Positions 31,983 through 40,392 of a stretch of 64,000 nt of DNA are shown in pieces. The stretch is from contig NZ_WFKL01000001.1 of assembly GCF_009208105.1 (NCBI RefSeq), forward strand, positions 3,782,001 to 3,846,000, written 5' to 3'. The stretch is from Rouxiella sp. S1S-2. Its GTDB lineage: Bacteria > Pseudomonadota > Gammaproteobacteria > Enterobacterales > Enterobacteriaceae. The translations under genes and the position numbers were made by a program. The notes under the pieces are model-generated. The model saw only the letters and a list, made by a program, of their open reading frames with translations. It made no database searches and had not been told where the DNA came from. How positions within the stretch are numbered: the first letter of the stretch is position 1; every line of letters begins with the position of its first letter.

Positions 31983-33011
31983 TCACGGCGTGATAATCGT
32001 CGGCACGACCGACATCCCTACCCTCAGTCGAGATAAATCTTTTTGCCCCGCATCCAGTAAAATTTTTACCGCCAGTCTCTGCGTGACCTTCGTGTAATTC
32101 CCGGTGGCATTATCAGGCGTAATCGGTGAAAAAGTGACGCCGGTTGCCGGTGCAATACTGTCTACCCTCCCCCTGAACGTAACGCCCGGCAGCGCGTCAA
32201 CTTTTATCGTCACTGACTGATTTGGCTGCACGTGAGCGAGTTGAGTTTCTAAATAATTGGCCAGCACGTAGGCCTTTTCTACCGGCACCAGCGCGAGCAC
32301 GCGAGTGCCTGCGCTCACGTACGCCCCCACGCGCAGCGAGCGTACACCCACTACGCCGTCAATCGGTGCCTTGATTTCTGTATAAGACAAGTTCAGTTTG
32401 GCCTGCTGCAACGCGGTGGTCGCCGAGTCAATCGCCGCCTTCGACTGCGACTGCTCAGCTTTCAACACGTCGAGCTGCTTTTCTGCCGCCTGAACCGCAG
32501 CCATGTCACTCTGCTGAGCCGCCAGCTTTTGGCGATAATTAGCATCGGAATCATCACGCTGGTCTAACGATGTCGAACCGTCAACCGCCAAACGTTTATA
32601 TCGTTCAGCACTTTGACGCGCATACACCAGCCCTGCGGCGTCGGCGGCGACCACAGCACGAGCCTGTTCGATAGTCGGCTGCTGTTTGGCAACCTGCGCC
32701 ACTAAACTTTGCATCTGCGCCTGCGCGGTTTCCACTGCCGCACTGGCGGTTTGCACCGCGTTCAGGTAGTCACGGTCGTCGATTTTAGCCAACAGCTGCC
32801 CTGCCTTAACCTGCTGATTATCCTGAACCAGTACGTCTTGGATGGTGCCTGAAATACGCGGGGCTACCAGCGTTGAATCGGCAGAAATCACCGCATCATC
32901 GGTGGTAGGCGCTGTGTCACTGGTAAGCAAATACACGCCCAGAATGACCAGCAACAGGATAATGACCGCAACCAGCAGCCATACCGGACGAAATGAGGAT
33001 TTAATGGACAT
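31983..33011 (-). CDS. HlyD/EmrA-type membrane fusion protein
   Basis: 342 residues: one N-terminal membrane helix (about 11-30), a biotinyl-lipoyl-like domain (VLVQDNQQVKAGQLLAKIDDRDY), a long helical hairpin (about 80-195) and a beta-barrel domain (APIDGVVGVRSLRVGAYVSAGTRVLALVP). It bridges the inner membrane exporter upstream to an outer membrane channel. It starts 57 bases after the MFS gene and is co-transcribed. Which drug is exported cannot be told. Confidence 0.88.
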   Translation of the reverse strand: MSIKSSFRPVWLLVAVIILLLVILGVYLLTSDTAPTTDDAVISADSTLVAPRISGTIQDVLVQDNQQVKAGQLLAKIDDRDYLNAVQTASAAVETAQAQMQSLVAQVAKQQPTIEQARAVVAADAAGLVYARQSAERYKRLAVDGSTSLDQRDDSDANYRQKLAAQQSDMAAVQAAEKQLDVLKAEQSQSKAAIDSATTALQQAKLNLSYTEIKAPIDGVVGVRSLRVGAYVSAGTRVLALVPVEKAYVLANYLETQLAHVQPNQSVTIKVDALPGVTFRGRVDSIAPATGVTFSPITPDNATGNYTKVTQRLAVKILLDAGQKDLSRLRVGMSVVPTIITP

Positions 33012-33068
33012 AATACTTTTCTCTCGATTGTTCTTATTAATAGTCGGTGCAGGCAGTCGGTGTGTTGT

Positions 33069-34682
33069 TTAATCAGCTTTTTTTATCAGCGTATGCGGCG
33101 GATAAGTCCGTTTAGGCAACAGTGCGGTAAGCAACGCCAAGGCAAGGGCAACGTTTATTAGCAGTAAATAAGTATCCGAAAGTCCCAGCACCGTAGCCTG
33201 TCGTTTAACCAATGATGAAAATGCGCTTAACACTTCACTCGAAATGGCAGAGCCGTTGGGATTGAGCGGCGCAAGATAGGTGCCGTCCCCGTCATAGGGC
33301 TGAGAAAGCAGCGAGCTCACGCTTCCCGCATGGTTGAGCAATACGCTGGAGTGGAACTGTTCGCGTTGACTGGAAAATTCGCCCACGACGGTGCTGCCGA
33401 TTACGCTCCCTAATCCGCGCACAGTGTTGAACATTGCCGAAGCAAACGGTCCTTCGGGCGGCTGAACCACGCTGGTCGCGCCCATCAGCACCGGTAATAT
33501 CGCCATTGGTTGTCCAAACGCCTGCATAATTTGCAGCCAATAGAAGTTTTCCCGCGACCAGTCCTCGGTGATATGACTGCTGAAATAGCAGGAGCCGCCC
33601 ACCAGCCCAAGACCCATTAACAGCACCCAGCGGCTATCTATCCAACGCAGGTTCAACATGGCAGCAACCAGCGGGGCCAACAAAAGTTGAGGTAAACCGA
33701 TGGTCAGCGCTAACGGCCCCACCTCGGCCGCACGAAATCCGTGCACGCTTTCCATGTAGCTTGAAGGCAGTGCCGAGCCGGAAAGCAGCAGAACCATCAG
33801 ACCGCCCAAGGTCAGCAAACCATGGCTTAAATTGGCACGTTTGAGCATCTGCAATTTAAAAAGCGGCAACGGATGCGACCATTCGTTAACAAGAAACACC
33901 AGCAGCAGGCCAAGAGAGGAAAGCAGCATCAGCACAATTAACGGCGAGTGGAGCCAATCAAGTCGCTGTCCCTGCTGCAGTGTTAATACCAACAGCGCAA
34001 TGCCGCTGCTGCCGGTCAACATGCCAACTGTATCCATCTGTTTGAAGCGCTCGAAACGCAACGGGTCTTGGGGGATCCCGTAACCTATCATCATCGCCGC
34101 GGCTAAACACGGCGGGATAACCTGCCAAAAGACCCACTGCCAGCCGACGACGTCAGTCCAAAATGACGCCAGGGTAATGGCCACGTTTGGGCCAAAGGTG
34201 GCGGTTAGCGCATAAGCGCTCAGGCCATAAAGTTTGTAAGTCGGCGGTAAAAATCGCAGTGCGGCAGTCATCAGCAAGGGCGGCAACGCTCCGCCAAAAA
34301 TGCCCTGCACCACGCGAAGCGCGATAAATACCGAAATATTAGGAGAGTAAGGCAATACCGCGGCGATCAGCGAAAAACCCAATGCCACGCCGATGGCAAA
34401 ACGACGCAGTGAAAAAGTCATGGCAAACCAGGGCGCGAGCATCATGGCCGCAACTTCTGCCGCCTGATAGGCACCAATCACCCAACTGCCGGGGTCACTG
34501 CTGATATTTAACGCCCCGCGAACGTCAGCCAGCGCAATATCGGTCACGCGATCGTTTAGGCCGGAACAGAGAGAGGCAAAAAGAATACCGATTAATCCGA
34601 CGATCAGCCGCAGATTAAAAGGCTGCGGCACGGGCATCGCGGGGCCGCCTGCGGGGCTGACCGGTATTGATGGCTGGTTCAT
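33069..34682 (-). CDS. DHA2 (EmrB-like) MFS multidrug exporter
   Basis: 537 residues with about 14 membrane helices, the DHA2 pattern. Motif region WVIGAYQAAEVAAMMLAPWF, then VVQGIFGGALPPLLMTAAL. Together with the HlyD-type partner downstream it should form an EmrAB-like tripartite efflux pump. An IclR regulator is divergent, with palindromes between. It is more distant from EmrB than typical orthologues, so no symbol is given. Confidence 0.85.
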   Translation of the reverse strand: MNQPSIPVSPAGGPAMPVPQPFNLRLIVGLIGILFASLCSGLNDRVTDIALADVRGALNISSDPGSWVIGAYQAAEVAAMMLAPWFAMTFSLRRFAIGVALGFSLIAAVLPYSPNISVFIALRVVQGIFGGALPPLLMTAALRFLPPTYKLYGLSAYALTATFGPNVAITLASFWTDVVGWQWVFWQVIPPCLAAAMMIGYGIPQDPLRFERFKQMDTVGMLTGSSGIALLVLTLQQGQRLDWLHSPLIVLMLLSSLGLLLVFLVNEWSHPLPLFKLQMLKRANLSHGLLTLGGLMVLLLSGSALPSSYMESVHGFRAAEVGPLALTIGLPQLLLAPLVAAMLNLRWIDSRWVLLMGLGLVGGSCYFSSHITEDWSRENFYWLQIMQAFGQPMAILPVLMGATSVVQPPEGPFASAMFNTVRGLGSVIGSTVVGEFSSQREQFHSSVLLNHAGSVSSLLSQPYDGDGTYLAPLNPNGSAISSEVLSAFSSLVKRQATVLGLSDTYLLLINVALALALLTALLPKRTYPPHTLIKKAD

Positions 34683-34702
34683 TGAGTTACTCTTATTTTA
34701 AT

Positions 34703-34760
34703 GGTGCAATGCACCACGATACGGTACACCTGCGGATACTATAATACGGTGCAGTGTATT
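34703..34760. promoter_or_regulatory. Operator-like palindromes between efflux genes and IclR
   Basis: Two inverted repeats lie in the 175-base divergent gap: GGTGCA-A-TGCACC at 34703-34715 (perfect) and AATAC-N8-GTATT at 34743-34760, which holds another GGTGCA. Similar GGTACACC and GCACCATT pieces are nearby. They are natural candidates for the binding site of the divergently encoded IclR protein; this is inference from position and symmetry. Confidence 0.55.
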
Positions 34761-34857
34761 GCAATGTGATTAATGATTGTTTTTCGCGCGCCGCACCATT
34801 ACATTGAGCGGGTATTAATAAGACGAGGAAGGGAAAAACCATGGATAAATCAACGTT

Positions 34858-35637
34858 ATGAATATTGACAGCTCGGCAGAGGAAGAACGCAGTGGCGGAA
34901 TTCAGGTTATCTCGCGGGCGGCGGCGATCCTCAACACCTTAGGCCGCCATCCCGAGGGACTCAGCCTGGGAGCCATCGCCAATGAAGTTCAGCTGCCTCG
35001 CTCTACGGTGCAGCGCATCGTTGCCGCACTGGCAGAGGAAGGTTTCGTGCGGGCAGAAGGCGCCGGGGGGGTTCGCCTCGGACCCATGCTGCTCCGGTTG
35101 GTGTCAACTATACACAGTGACGTTATCGCCATTGCCTCGCCTTATCTGCAACAACTTTGCAATGAAACCGAAGAAACCGTTGCACTGGGCAGAGCGAGTG
35201 GCAGACAAATCAGCAATATTCATCACATCGTTGCCGAACGCGAGCTGCGTGTGGTGCCGAAGCTCGGTCTGAATCTGCCCATTTATAGCACCTCGGCCGG
35301 ACGCGCCCTGCTTTCACTGCAGAGCGATTCAGAAATCCGCCATCTGGTCGGCGATACGCTTGAACCCGCGACAGAAAATACCGTTAAAGATATTAATGCG
35401 CTGTTGGTGAAGATTGCACAGGTTCGACAAGACGGGATCTCAATAGAAAGTGGTGAAACTGTACTCGGGATCTCGTCAATGGCGGCGGCGGTAGATACCA
35501 TTCTTGGTCACTACTCCATTTCAGTTTTAATGCCAACAGAACGACGCGCCGTGAAACAGCAGGCCGTCACTGAGGCCATTTTGCGCTGTAAAGAGTCGCT
35601 AAGTGGTGAAATCGGTAAACTGGGTGGCGCACAGTAA
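34858..35637 (+). CDS. IclR family transcriptional regulator
   Basis: 259 residues. Winged helix-turn-helix at about 15-75 (GGIQVISRAAAILNTLGRHPEGLSLGAIANEVQLPRSTVQRIV), then the IclR effector-binding domain (about 90-255) with LPIYSTSAGRALLS and a GETVLGISSMAAAV segment. It probably represses the divergent efflux pair. A six-codon frame (MDKSTL, 34841-34861) with the good ribosome site GAGGAAGGG ends in an overlap with the regulator ATG, so the start may depend on coupling. Confidence 0.85.
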   Translation: MNIDSSAEEERSGGIQVISRAAAILNTLGRHPEGLSLGAIANEVQLPRSTVQRIVAALAEEGFVRAEGAGGVRLGPMLLRLVSTIHSDVIAIASPYLQQLCNETEETVALGRASGRQISNIHHIVAERELRVVPKLGLNLPIYSTSAGRALLSLQSDSEIRHLVGDTLEPATENTVKDINALLVKIAQVRQDGISIESGETVLGISSMAAAVDTILGHYSISVLMPTERRAVKQQAVTEAILRCKESLSGEIGKLGGAQ

Positions 35638-35672
35638 ACCCTGCAATCTCCTCAGACAAGAAGGAAAGCCGC

Positions 35673-36119
35673 ATGTTTGATGTCATTCTGGTGGCCGTTG
35701 ATGGCTCCCCACAAACACCGCAGGTAGTAGCCCTGGCCAGTCAGGTCGCTCAGCACGGCACACCGAAAGTGTACGTCACCTGCTGTATTGATGAAGCCTA
35801 TGCGTTAGCCAATGAAAAAGAGCAACCCGGCGATATTCTCGACTATCCGGCCGCGGCTGCAGAACAGGATACCGCCACGGCGGTGGTTGAAAATGCGTTG
35901 CGGCAGTTGGCTCAGGCAGGTGTGGTTGCACAGGGAAATTTGGTGGTTGGCGCGGCGGGAGATACGTTAATTGCAGAGGCGCAGGCCAAGCAGGCATCCG
36001 TCATAGTGATGGGTCATCGTCAATTAACGGCTTTCGGCCGGATATTTAAAGGGTCTATAAGTGCAGAAGTGGTGGCGGGTGCGCCTTGCCCGGTTTTAAT
36101 TGAAGTGCGCGGTAACTAA
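35673..36119 (+). CDS. Universal stress protein A family
   Basis: 148 residues forming one Usp domain: FDVILVAVDGSPQTPQ at the N terminus and the ATP-binding loop GHRQLTAFGRIFKGSISAEV near the end (G-2x-G-9x-G-S/T type). It lies 36 bases after the IclR gene and may be co-transcribed. Usp proteins help survival under stress; the precise paralogue (UspF/UspG type) is not certain. Confidence 0.88.
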   Translation: MFDVILVAVDGSPQTPQVVALASQVAQHGTPKVYVTCCIDEAYALANEKEQPGDILDYPAAAAEQDTATAVVENALRQLAQAGVVAQGNLVVGAAGDTLIAEAQAKQASVIVMGHRQLTAFGRIFKGSISAEVVAGAPCPVLIEVRGN

Positions 36120-36248
36120 AAAACCGTTAATTAGAAAGTACAGAATTGACGTTAGGGATGCCTTGCATAGCCAGCGCCAACCCTGTACTTAAAATCTTTG
36201 CTTCTTTAACAACACACGACCCTTTAAGGGGACGTAACCCGTTAGCTT

Positions 36249-36581
36249 TTACCAGCGTCCCGGAGGCGGACCCTCACGCCATCTTCCCGGTGGCGGACCT
36301 TCATGCCAGCGCGGCGGGCCTTCACGCCAGTAGTAACCCGGCGGCGGTGGCGGCGGAGCAGGCTCATAATAAACCCAGCGACCGCGGTCACGACGATGAT
36401 GACTCCACCAACCCGGTGGGCGCCAATCGCCGCCGTCCCAATAGTAACCACGGCGGTCGCGGTCACCGATGTTCATTGAGAAGCCAGGCATGTTAACACC
36501 CACCGACACATCTGCATGTGCTACCGACGGCAAACCTGAAAAGGCCGACATGACTGCGAGCACCAGAAATATTTTTTTCAT
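36249..36581 (-). CDS. DUF2502-type periplasmic protein (YpeC-like)
   Basis: 110 residues. Signal peptide 1-23 (cleavage after AHA). Mature part VSVGVNMPGFSMNIGDRDRRGYYWDGGDWRPPGWW resembles DUF2502/YpeC proteins. The C terminus is made of Pro-, Gly-, Arg- and Trp-rich repeats (EGPPPGRW). The acidic and aromatic pattern suggests surface or periplasmic binding, but the role is unknown. Good ribosome site (CCTGGAG); alone. Confidence 0.78.
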   Translation of the reverse strand: MKKIFLVLAVMSAFSGLPSVAHADVSVGVNMPGFSMNIGDRDRRGYYWDGGDWRPPGWWSHHRRDRGRWVYYEPAPPPPPPGYYWREGPPRWHEGPPPGRWREGPPPGRW

Positions 36582-36856
36582 TTTACACTCCAGGATCTGT
36601 CCGATCTGATGTGGCTACGTTACCCCTGGCTATCTTGCTGTTCTATAGGAATTTATCCCATTTACTCACGCCTCACGATTTCCTCACAGTTGCGTCAAAG
36701 CGGTTACAATTATCAATAATTCGTAAGACTATGGTGCCAAAGCCAAAATTAACAGGCTGCTTAATATGTTGATTATTTTACCGCCTCATTTTCGGTTCTT
36801 GCCAGGTAAAAGAAAGCGCTTGAGATTCGTAAATGAGGCGATTCAGGCAATAAAAA
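36582..36856. other. Gap with DUF2502 gene promoter
   Basis: About 275 bases with no gene; the leftward DUF2502 promoter should be near 36610-36700. Nothing else is recognised. Confidence 0.5.
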
Positions 36857-36879
36857 AACCGCCGAAGCGGTTCTTTTTT
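36857..36879 (-). terminator. Terminator of the small acidic protein gene
   Basis: AACCGC CGAA GCGGTT stem with A/T runs on both sides (leftward reading ends in T run), 30 bases after the stop at 36911. Confidence 0.8.
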
Positions 36880-36910
36880 ACTGATGTGCACCGTGGTTAA
36901 CGGTAATGAC

Positions 36911-37042
36911 TCAGATTTTGCAGCTTTCACACTCAGCTTCATCGGTCAGAATTTCCGGTACGGCAGCCGCTTTCTCTGCCGCTTTTTCTTCGGCAGTTTC
37001 CAGCGCAGCATCTATATCGAAATCAAAAATATCGTCACTCAT
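36911..37042 (-). CDS. Small acidic protein with C-terminal CxxC, unknown
   Basis: 43 residues from ATG 37042 (MSDDIFDFDIDAALETAEEK), after AAAGGTGAAGAGA; a longer open frame to 37120 lacks a ribosome site. Strongly acidic, helical, with an Ala/Glu/Lys stretch, ending ECESCKI with a Cys-x-x-Cys. Has its own terminator. I do not recognise a characterised family. A metal or redox role for the Cys pair is possible but unproven. Confidence 0.65.
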   Translation of the reverse strand: MSDDIFDFDIDAALETAEEKAAEKAAAVPEILTDEAECESCKI

Positions 37043-37284
37043 TCTCTTCACCTTTTCAAACACAGCGTGTTTTTGATAATTCCCCCCAGCCCGCGGTCTA
37101 CAAGCAGGGGTTCCCAGCATTCTGGGAGTATAAACGACAGCGCACAGCAGGTACCATTATTCTGTGCTGTGAAAGGAAAGCCGGAGCGAAATCCAATCCA
37201 GTTGCTCAAGCTTTAGACCAGTGAATTTGCGTCTCTGCGTTCCAGCAACCATAGTTAAGGGAAGCCAAAACAAAGGAGATAGAA

Positions 37285-37497
37285 ATGACAAGTTCAAATA
37301 TTAAAGCTTGGGCAAACACCCGCGAGACCTCTCATGAGATTGCTGAGGCTATTTTCGAACTGGCTAAAAATGACGAGGTTCTGGCCCAAAAAATCTGGGA
37401 GGAAGGCAACGACGAGGTGTTACCCGTTGCTTTCGCTAAAACGAAAGAGGACTACCTGTTTTGGGGCGAAGAAAAAATAGACCGTAAAAACGTCTGA
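37285..37497 (+). CDS. yccJ: YccJ family protein
   Basis: 70 residues, close to E. coli YccJ (75 aa): [37 protein letters not shown] and the ending [12 protein letters not shown]. Small cytoplasmic protein of unknown function; in E. coli it precedes wrbA. Here no wrbA follows. Strong AAAGGAGA ribosome site. A GC hairpin (AGCCC / GGGCT, 37530-37552) without a T run follows. Confidence 0.9.
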   Translation: MTSSNIKAWANTRETSHEIAEAIFELAKNDEVLAQKIWEEGNDEVLPVAFAKTKEDYLFWGEEKIDRKNV

Positions 37498-37551
37498 TAA
37501 GCCCTATTAAAGGCCGACTGTGACCGACTAGCCCTGGAAGTCTTCCGGGGC

Positions 37552-37812
37552 TCAGCTATCGAATCCAAACCCCATCTGATGAGCCCACTCAAACACTTGC
37601 TCTTTATAGACAAAACGGGGTTCACATACGCCCGGTTGGCTCGGCGTCTGTATCATGACGGCAATGCATGGATAAGCAACAGGACGGGCATCGAAGATAA
37701 AATCATCGATTTCCTGTTCGGCGAAATCAGAGGACTCCCCTACCGCCGTAGCCTGAAAGATTTCCTGTATAATCCAGTTTCGGTACTCAAATTCATTATT
37801 CAGAAATTTCAT
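37552..37812 (-). CDS. Hypothetical protein
   Basis: 86 residues, acidic, soluble: starts MKFLNNEFEYRNWIIQEIFQ and ends EWAHQMGFGFDS. GAGCGAAAT lies ahead of the ATG. No family recognised. Leftward, with another small unknown gene 54 bases upstream in transcription order, so the two may form a small operon. Confidence 0.55.
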   Translation of the reverse strand: MKFLNNEFEYRNWIIQEIFQATAVGESSDFAEQEIDDFIFDARPVAYPCIAVMIQTPSQPGVCEPRFVYKEQVFEWAHQMGFGFDS

Positions 37813-37865
37813 ATTTCGCTCCTGAAACGACTCATACGCATTGCCTGCTGCAGCAGACTTCGCGA

Positions 37866-38144
37866 TTAAACGTGCAAACTCTCATCACCACCACAGCAGG
37901 AACAAACCTCAACGCGGGAAACCGACATACTGGCCTCGCCGTCACATTCCCACTCTACCCGCAAAGGCTGCCCATTATCATCAGTTGCCTGAATGAATCT
38001 GTCATACCCTACTGCCTGGCCTTGCATAGTCTCGACCAGAAGGAGTTTATCGCCAGCATAAATGCGTGCCGTTGCCTGGGCATCCTGCTTCTCGCCCGCA
38101 ACCCAAATATGTAAGTGATGAATAGAAAGTTTGATACGTTCCAC
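37866..38144 (-). CDS. Hypothetical protein with Cys-rich tail
   Basis: 92 residues when read from GTG 38144, which has CAGGAG five bases ahead; the open frame to 38180 has no ribosome site. Mostly beta-strand pattern (IKLSIHHLHIWVAG, ARIYAGDKLLLVETM), ending CSCCGGDESLHV. The CSCC cluster could bind a metal. No family recognised. Probably co-transcribed with the gene at 37552. Confidence 0.55.
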   Translation of the reverse strand: MERIKLSIHHLHIWVAGEKQDAQATARIYAGDKLLLVETMQGQAVGYDRFIQATDDNGQPLRVEWECDGEASMSVSRVEVCSCCGGDESLHV

Positions 38145-38298
38145 AACGGCTCCTGGAGGTTGCAAAGTGAATTTTATCATCTCTTTGCGTACTTTTCATT
38201 GCATAGTACATAACCAACAGTTTATCAGAGCCGCAGTGGAAGAGTCACAGCGTGAACAAAACTTGTTGCACTTTTATCAGATAATCATCAGAAAAAAA

Positions 38299-38802
38299 TC
38301 AGGCAATTTGTGCAGTACTGCCAGCTCTCACCGGTGATTCATAACGGCGAGCCAAGTCGTAAACATCATAAAAATCAATACTACCTTTATGCTCAACGAT
38401 ACTTTTAACGTGCGTTTTAAACCTGTTATCCACGGCGCCACTGCTGAGCAGCGTTGACACGGCATCGGCTGAAATTTCACGACTGAAAAACCATTCGCCG
38501 TTGTAACAGACTCGCAGATCCAATACGCCAATATCTTCGTAACGGTAGGTTGGCTTGATTTCCAGGAGCAGCATTGCCGCCATAAACAGCAAAAATGCGG
38601 TGAAGCCTGCAAACCAGCCAAGGCCCATATAAGGTGAAGCGTACATCACGATACCCACGGCAATGTAGCCGACAAGCATCGCAAGACACAGCCAGGGATG
38701 GTTAACGAAGAACTCAACGTTGAGTCTCGCCTTGCCGTCTCGGCCCTCTGCACGATTAATGCGTTCGATCTCACTATTCAGAATACTTTTAACGACATCC
38801 AT
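38299..38802 (-). CDS. ylaC: YlaC family membrane protein
   Basis: 167 residues from ATG 38802 ([16 protein letters not shown]), after GAGGTTATC; the open frame to 38931 is not used. Two membrane helices at about 40-85, then [23 protein letters not shown], nearly the E. coli YlaC sequence [20 protein letters not shown]. Inner membrane protein of unknown function. Divergent from the SbmC-type gene. Confidence 0.88.
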   Translation of the reverse strand: [167 protein letters not shown]

Positions 38803-38959
38803 TGATAACCTCACTACAGTCAGGACTATACTGCAATTTGATAGGAAGATTTTAACACGCACACTGTTATAGCACGTAGAGCAGTTAACATCTTTTATCA
38901 GACCATCTGTTATAGGACGCGCAGTTATCACTTAACTCACTGAAGATGAGGAATGCATC

Positions 38960-39439
38960 GTGCCGTTTATGATTTTGGAAAAACCTGTAAAAACCGTTGC
39001 CAGTTATCGGGTTATCGGTCCCTATGAGACAAGCGTTAAACAAGGATTTGAGAAACTGATGCCGTGGGCTCAAGCACACAAGCTCGGTGATGGACAGTGG
39101 TTAACGGTTTTTTGGGATAATCCCAACGCTACCGCTCCAGAAGAGTGTCGTGCAGACTCATCGGTCAGCGTGGCAGAGGGCTTTCAGGTAGACAGCACTG
39201 CCGAAGGAATTACGCTGCAAACTCTGCCCGCTGGCACCTATGCTGCGTTCCACACCACCGTCGACGACGATAATTTCGCTCAGGCCTGGAACGATTTCTT
39301 TAATGTGCACATCGCCAACAGCGGTTACCGTCCGGACGGCCGAGCCTGCTACGAAGAGTATCTTAACGACGGCCGGCAAACAGGCGTATTTGAAGTCGTG
39401 CTTTATCAATCCGTAGAAAAAATTGCCGTTATCCGCTAA
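38960..39439 (+). CDS. sbmC: GyrI-like/SbmC DNA gyrase inhibitor
   Basis: 159 residues from GTG 38960 (GAGGAA ahead). GyrI-like effector-binding fold of the SbmC type: VASYRVIGPYETSVKQGFEKLMPWAQ, then LPAGTYAAFHTTVDDDNFAQAWNDFFN and a CYEEYLN segment. E. coli SbmC (GyrI) binds DNA gyrase and shields cells from gyrase toxins and alkylators, and is LexA-controlled. No clear LexA box is visible here. The symbol rests on recalled similarity. Confidence 0.75.
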   Translation: MPFMILEKPVKTVASYRVIGPYETSVKQGFEKLMPWAQAHKLGDGQWLTVFWDNPNATAPEECRADSSVSVAEGFQVDSTAEGITLQTLPAGTYAAFHTTVDDDNFAQAWNDFFNVHIANSGYRPDGRACYEEYLNDGRQTGVFEVVLYQSVEKIAVIR

Positions 39440-39555
39440 TTTTATCCCGCGTAGTTTGTAAATTATGCGCCCGATGTTGTCTCATGATCGACTTTCAAGG
39501 CAACGGAGGGCGTATTCTCTTATTGAGATCTATTTGTACTCGATAAACCGTATAG

Positions 39556-40323
39556 TTAATAAATAAGACCAATATGTGATTCTTGGCAATAATCCACGAA
39601 CGACTTGTCCGGTGCCGTGTCGGTAACCAGCGTGGAAAACTCGCTCAGCGGCGCTATGGAGGCTGGCCTTACTTTTCCAAACTTGCTGCTGTCGACCACC
39701 AGAATTTTTTCGCGCGCGCACTGCAGTGCCTGATGCTTCATGAGAAGTTCATCGAAATTAAAGCAGCTGACCCCGTATTCCAGACTCACGCCCGCCGCCG
39801 AGATAAAGGCTTTATCCGGTAGCGTATTATTAAGCTCGCTGCTGCTTTTTCCGAAAGGGATGAAAATACTGTTGCTCGCCCGATATTTCCCCCCACACAT
39901 GATGACCTCACAGTTCGGCTTCTCCTGCAGGGCCAAAAAAGTGTTGAAGGAGTAGCAAATTGCAGTAAAAACTCGCTCATCGGGAATATTTTCAATGATA
40001 TAGGGCGTTGTCGTTCCGCAGTCAAAAAAGACCAGATCGTCATCATTGACAAGCATCGCCGCCTGTTTCCCAAGATGCCGCTTTTCTACCGTCTGACGCA
40101 TTTTCTGCTCGCTGACAAAATAGTGCGTCGCGGGGCTGTTTTTCGGGTCGATAACGATGTATCCGCCTAATAATATCAGCGGCGAGGCGGTGCCGTTCAG
40201 GTCACGGCGAACGGTCATTTGCGAAACGTCGAGCAGCTGGGCCGCCTCATTAAGGTGGATTTTGTCTGCTTTTTTCAAAGCATGCAGCAGTCGTTGCAGC
40301 CGATCTTCTCGCTTATTTTCCAT
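39556..40323 (-). CDS. deoR: Deoxyribose operon repressor DeoR
   Basis: 255 residues from ATG 40323 (MENKREDRLQRLLHALKKADK). DeoR-type helix-turn-helix LNEAAQLLDVSQMTVRRDLN, then the sugar-binding domain with FFDCGTTTPYIIE and FGKVRPASIAPL. Length and both motifs follow E. coli DeoR, which represses the deo nucleoside catabolic genes with deoxyribose 5-phosphate as inducer. No deo genes are nearby. The 5' ATG at 40329 is an alternative start. Confidence 0.87.
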   Translation of the reverse strand: MENKREDRLQRLLHALKKADKIHLNEAAQLLDVSQMTVRRDLNGTASPLILLGGYIVIDPKNSPATHYFVSEQKMRQTVEKRHLGKQAAMLVNDDDLVFFDCGTTTPYIIENIPDERVFTAICYSFNTFLALQEKPNCEVIMCGGKYRASNSIFIPFGKSSSELNNTLPDKAFISAAGVSLEYGVSCFNFDELLMKHQALQCAREKILVVDSSKFGKVRPASIAPLSEFSTLVTDTAPDKSFVDYCQESHIGLIY

Positions 40324-40392
40324 TATCAACTCTCGAGGAGGGTAAAATCCGTATCGGAATGCATGCCGATGATACTTACTAAGCGGATAATA

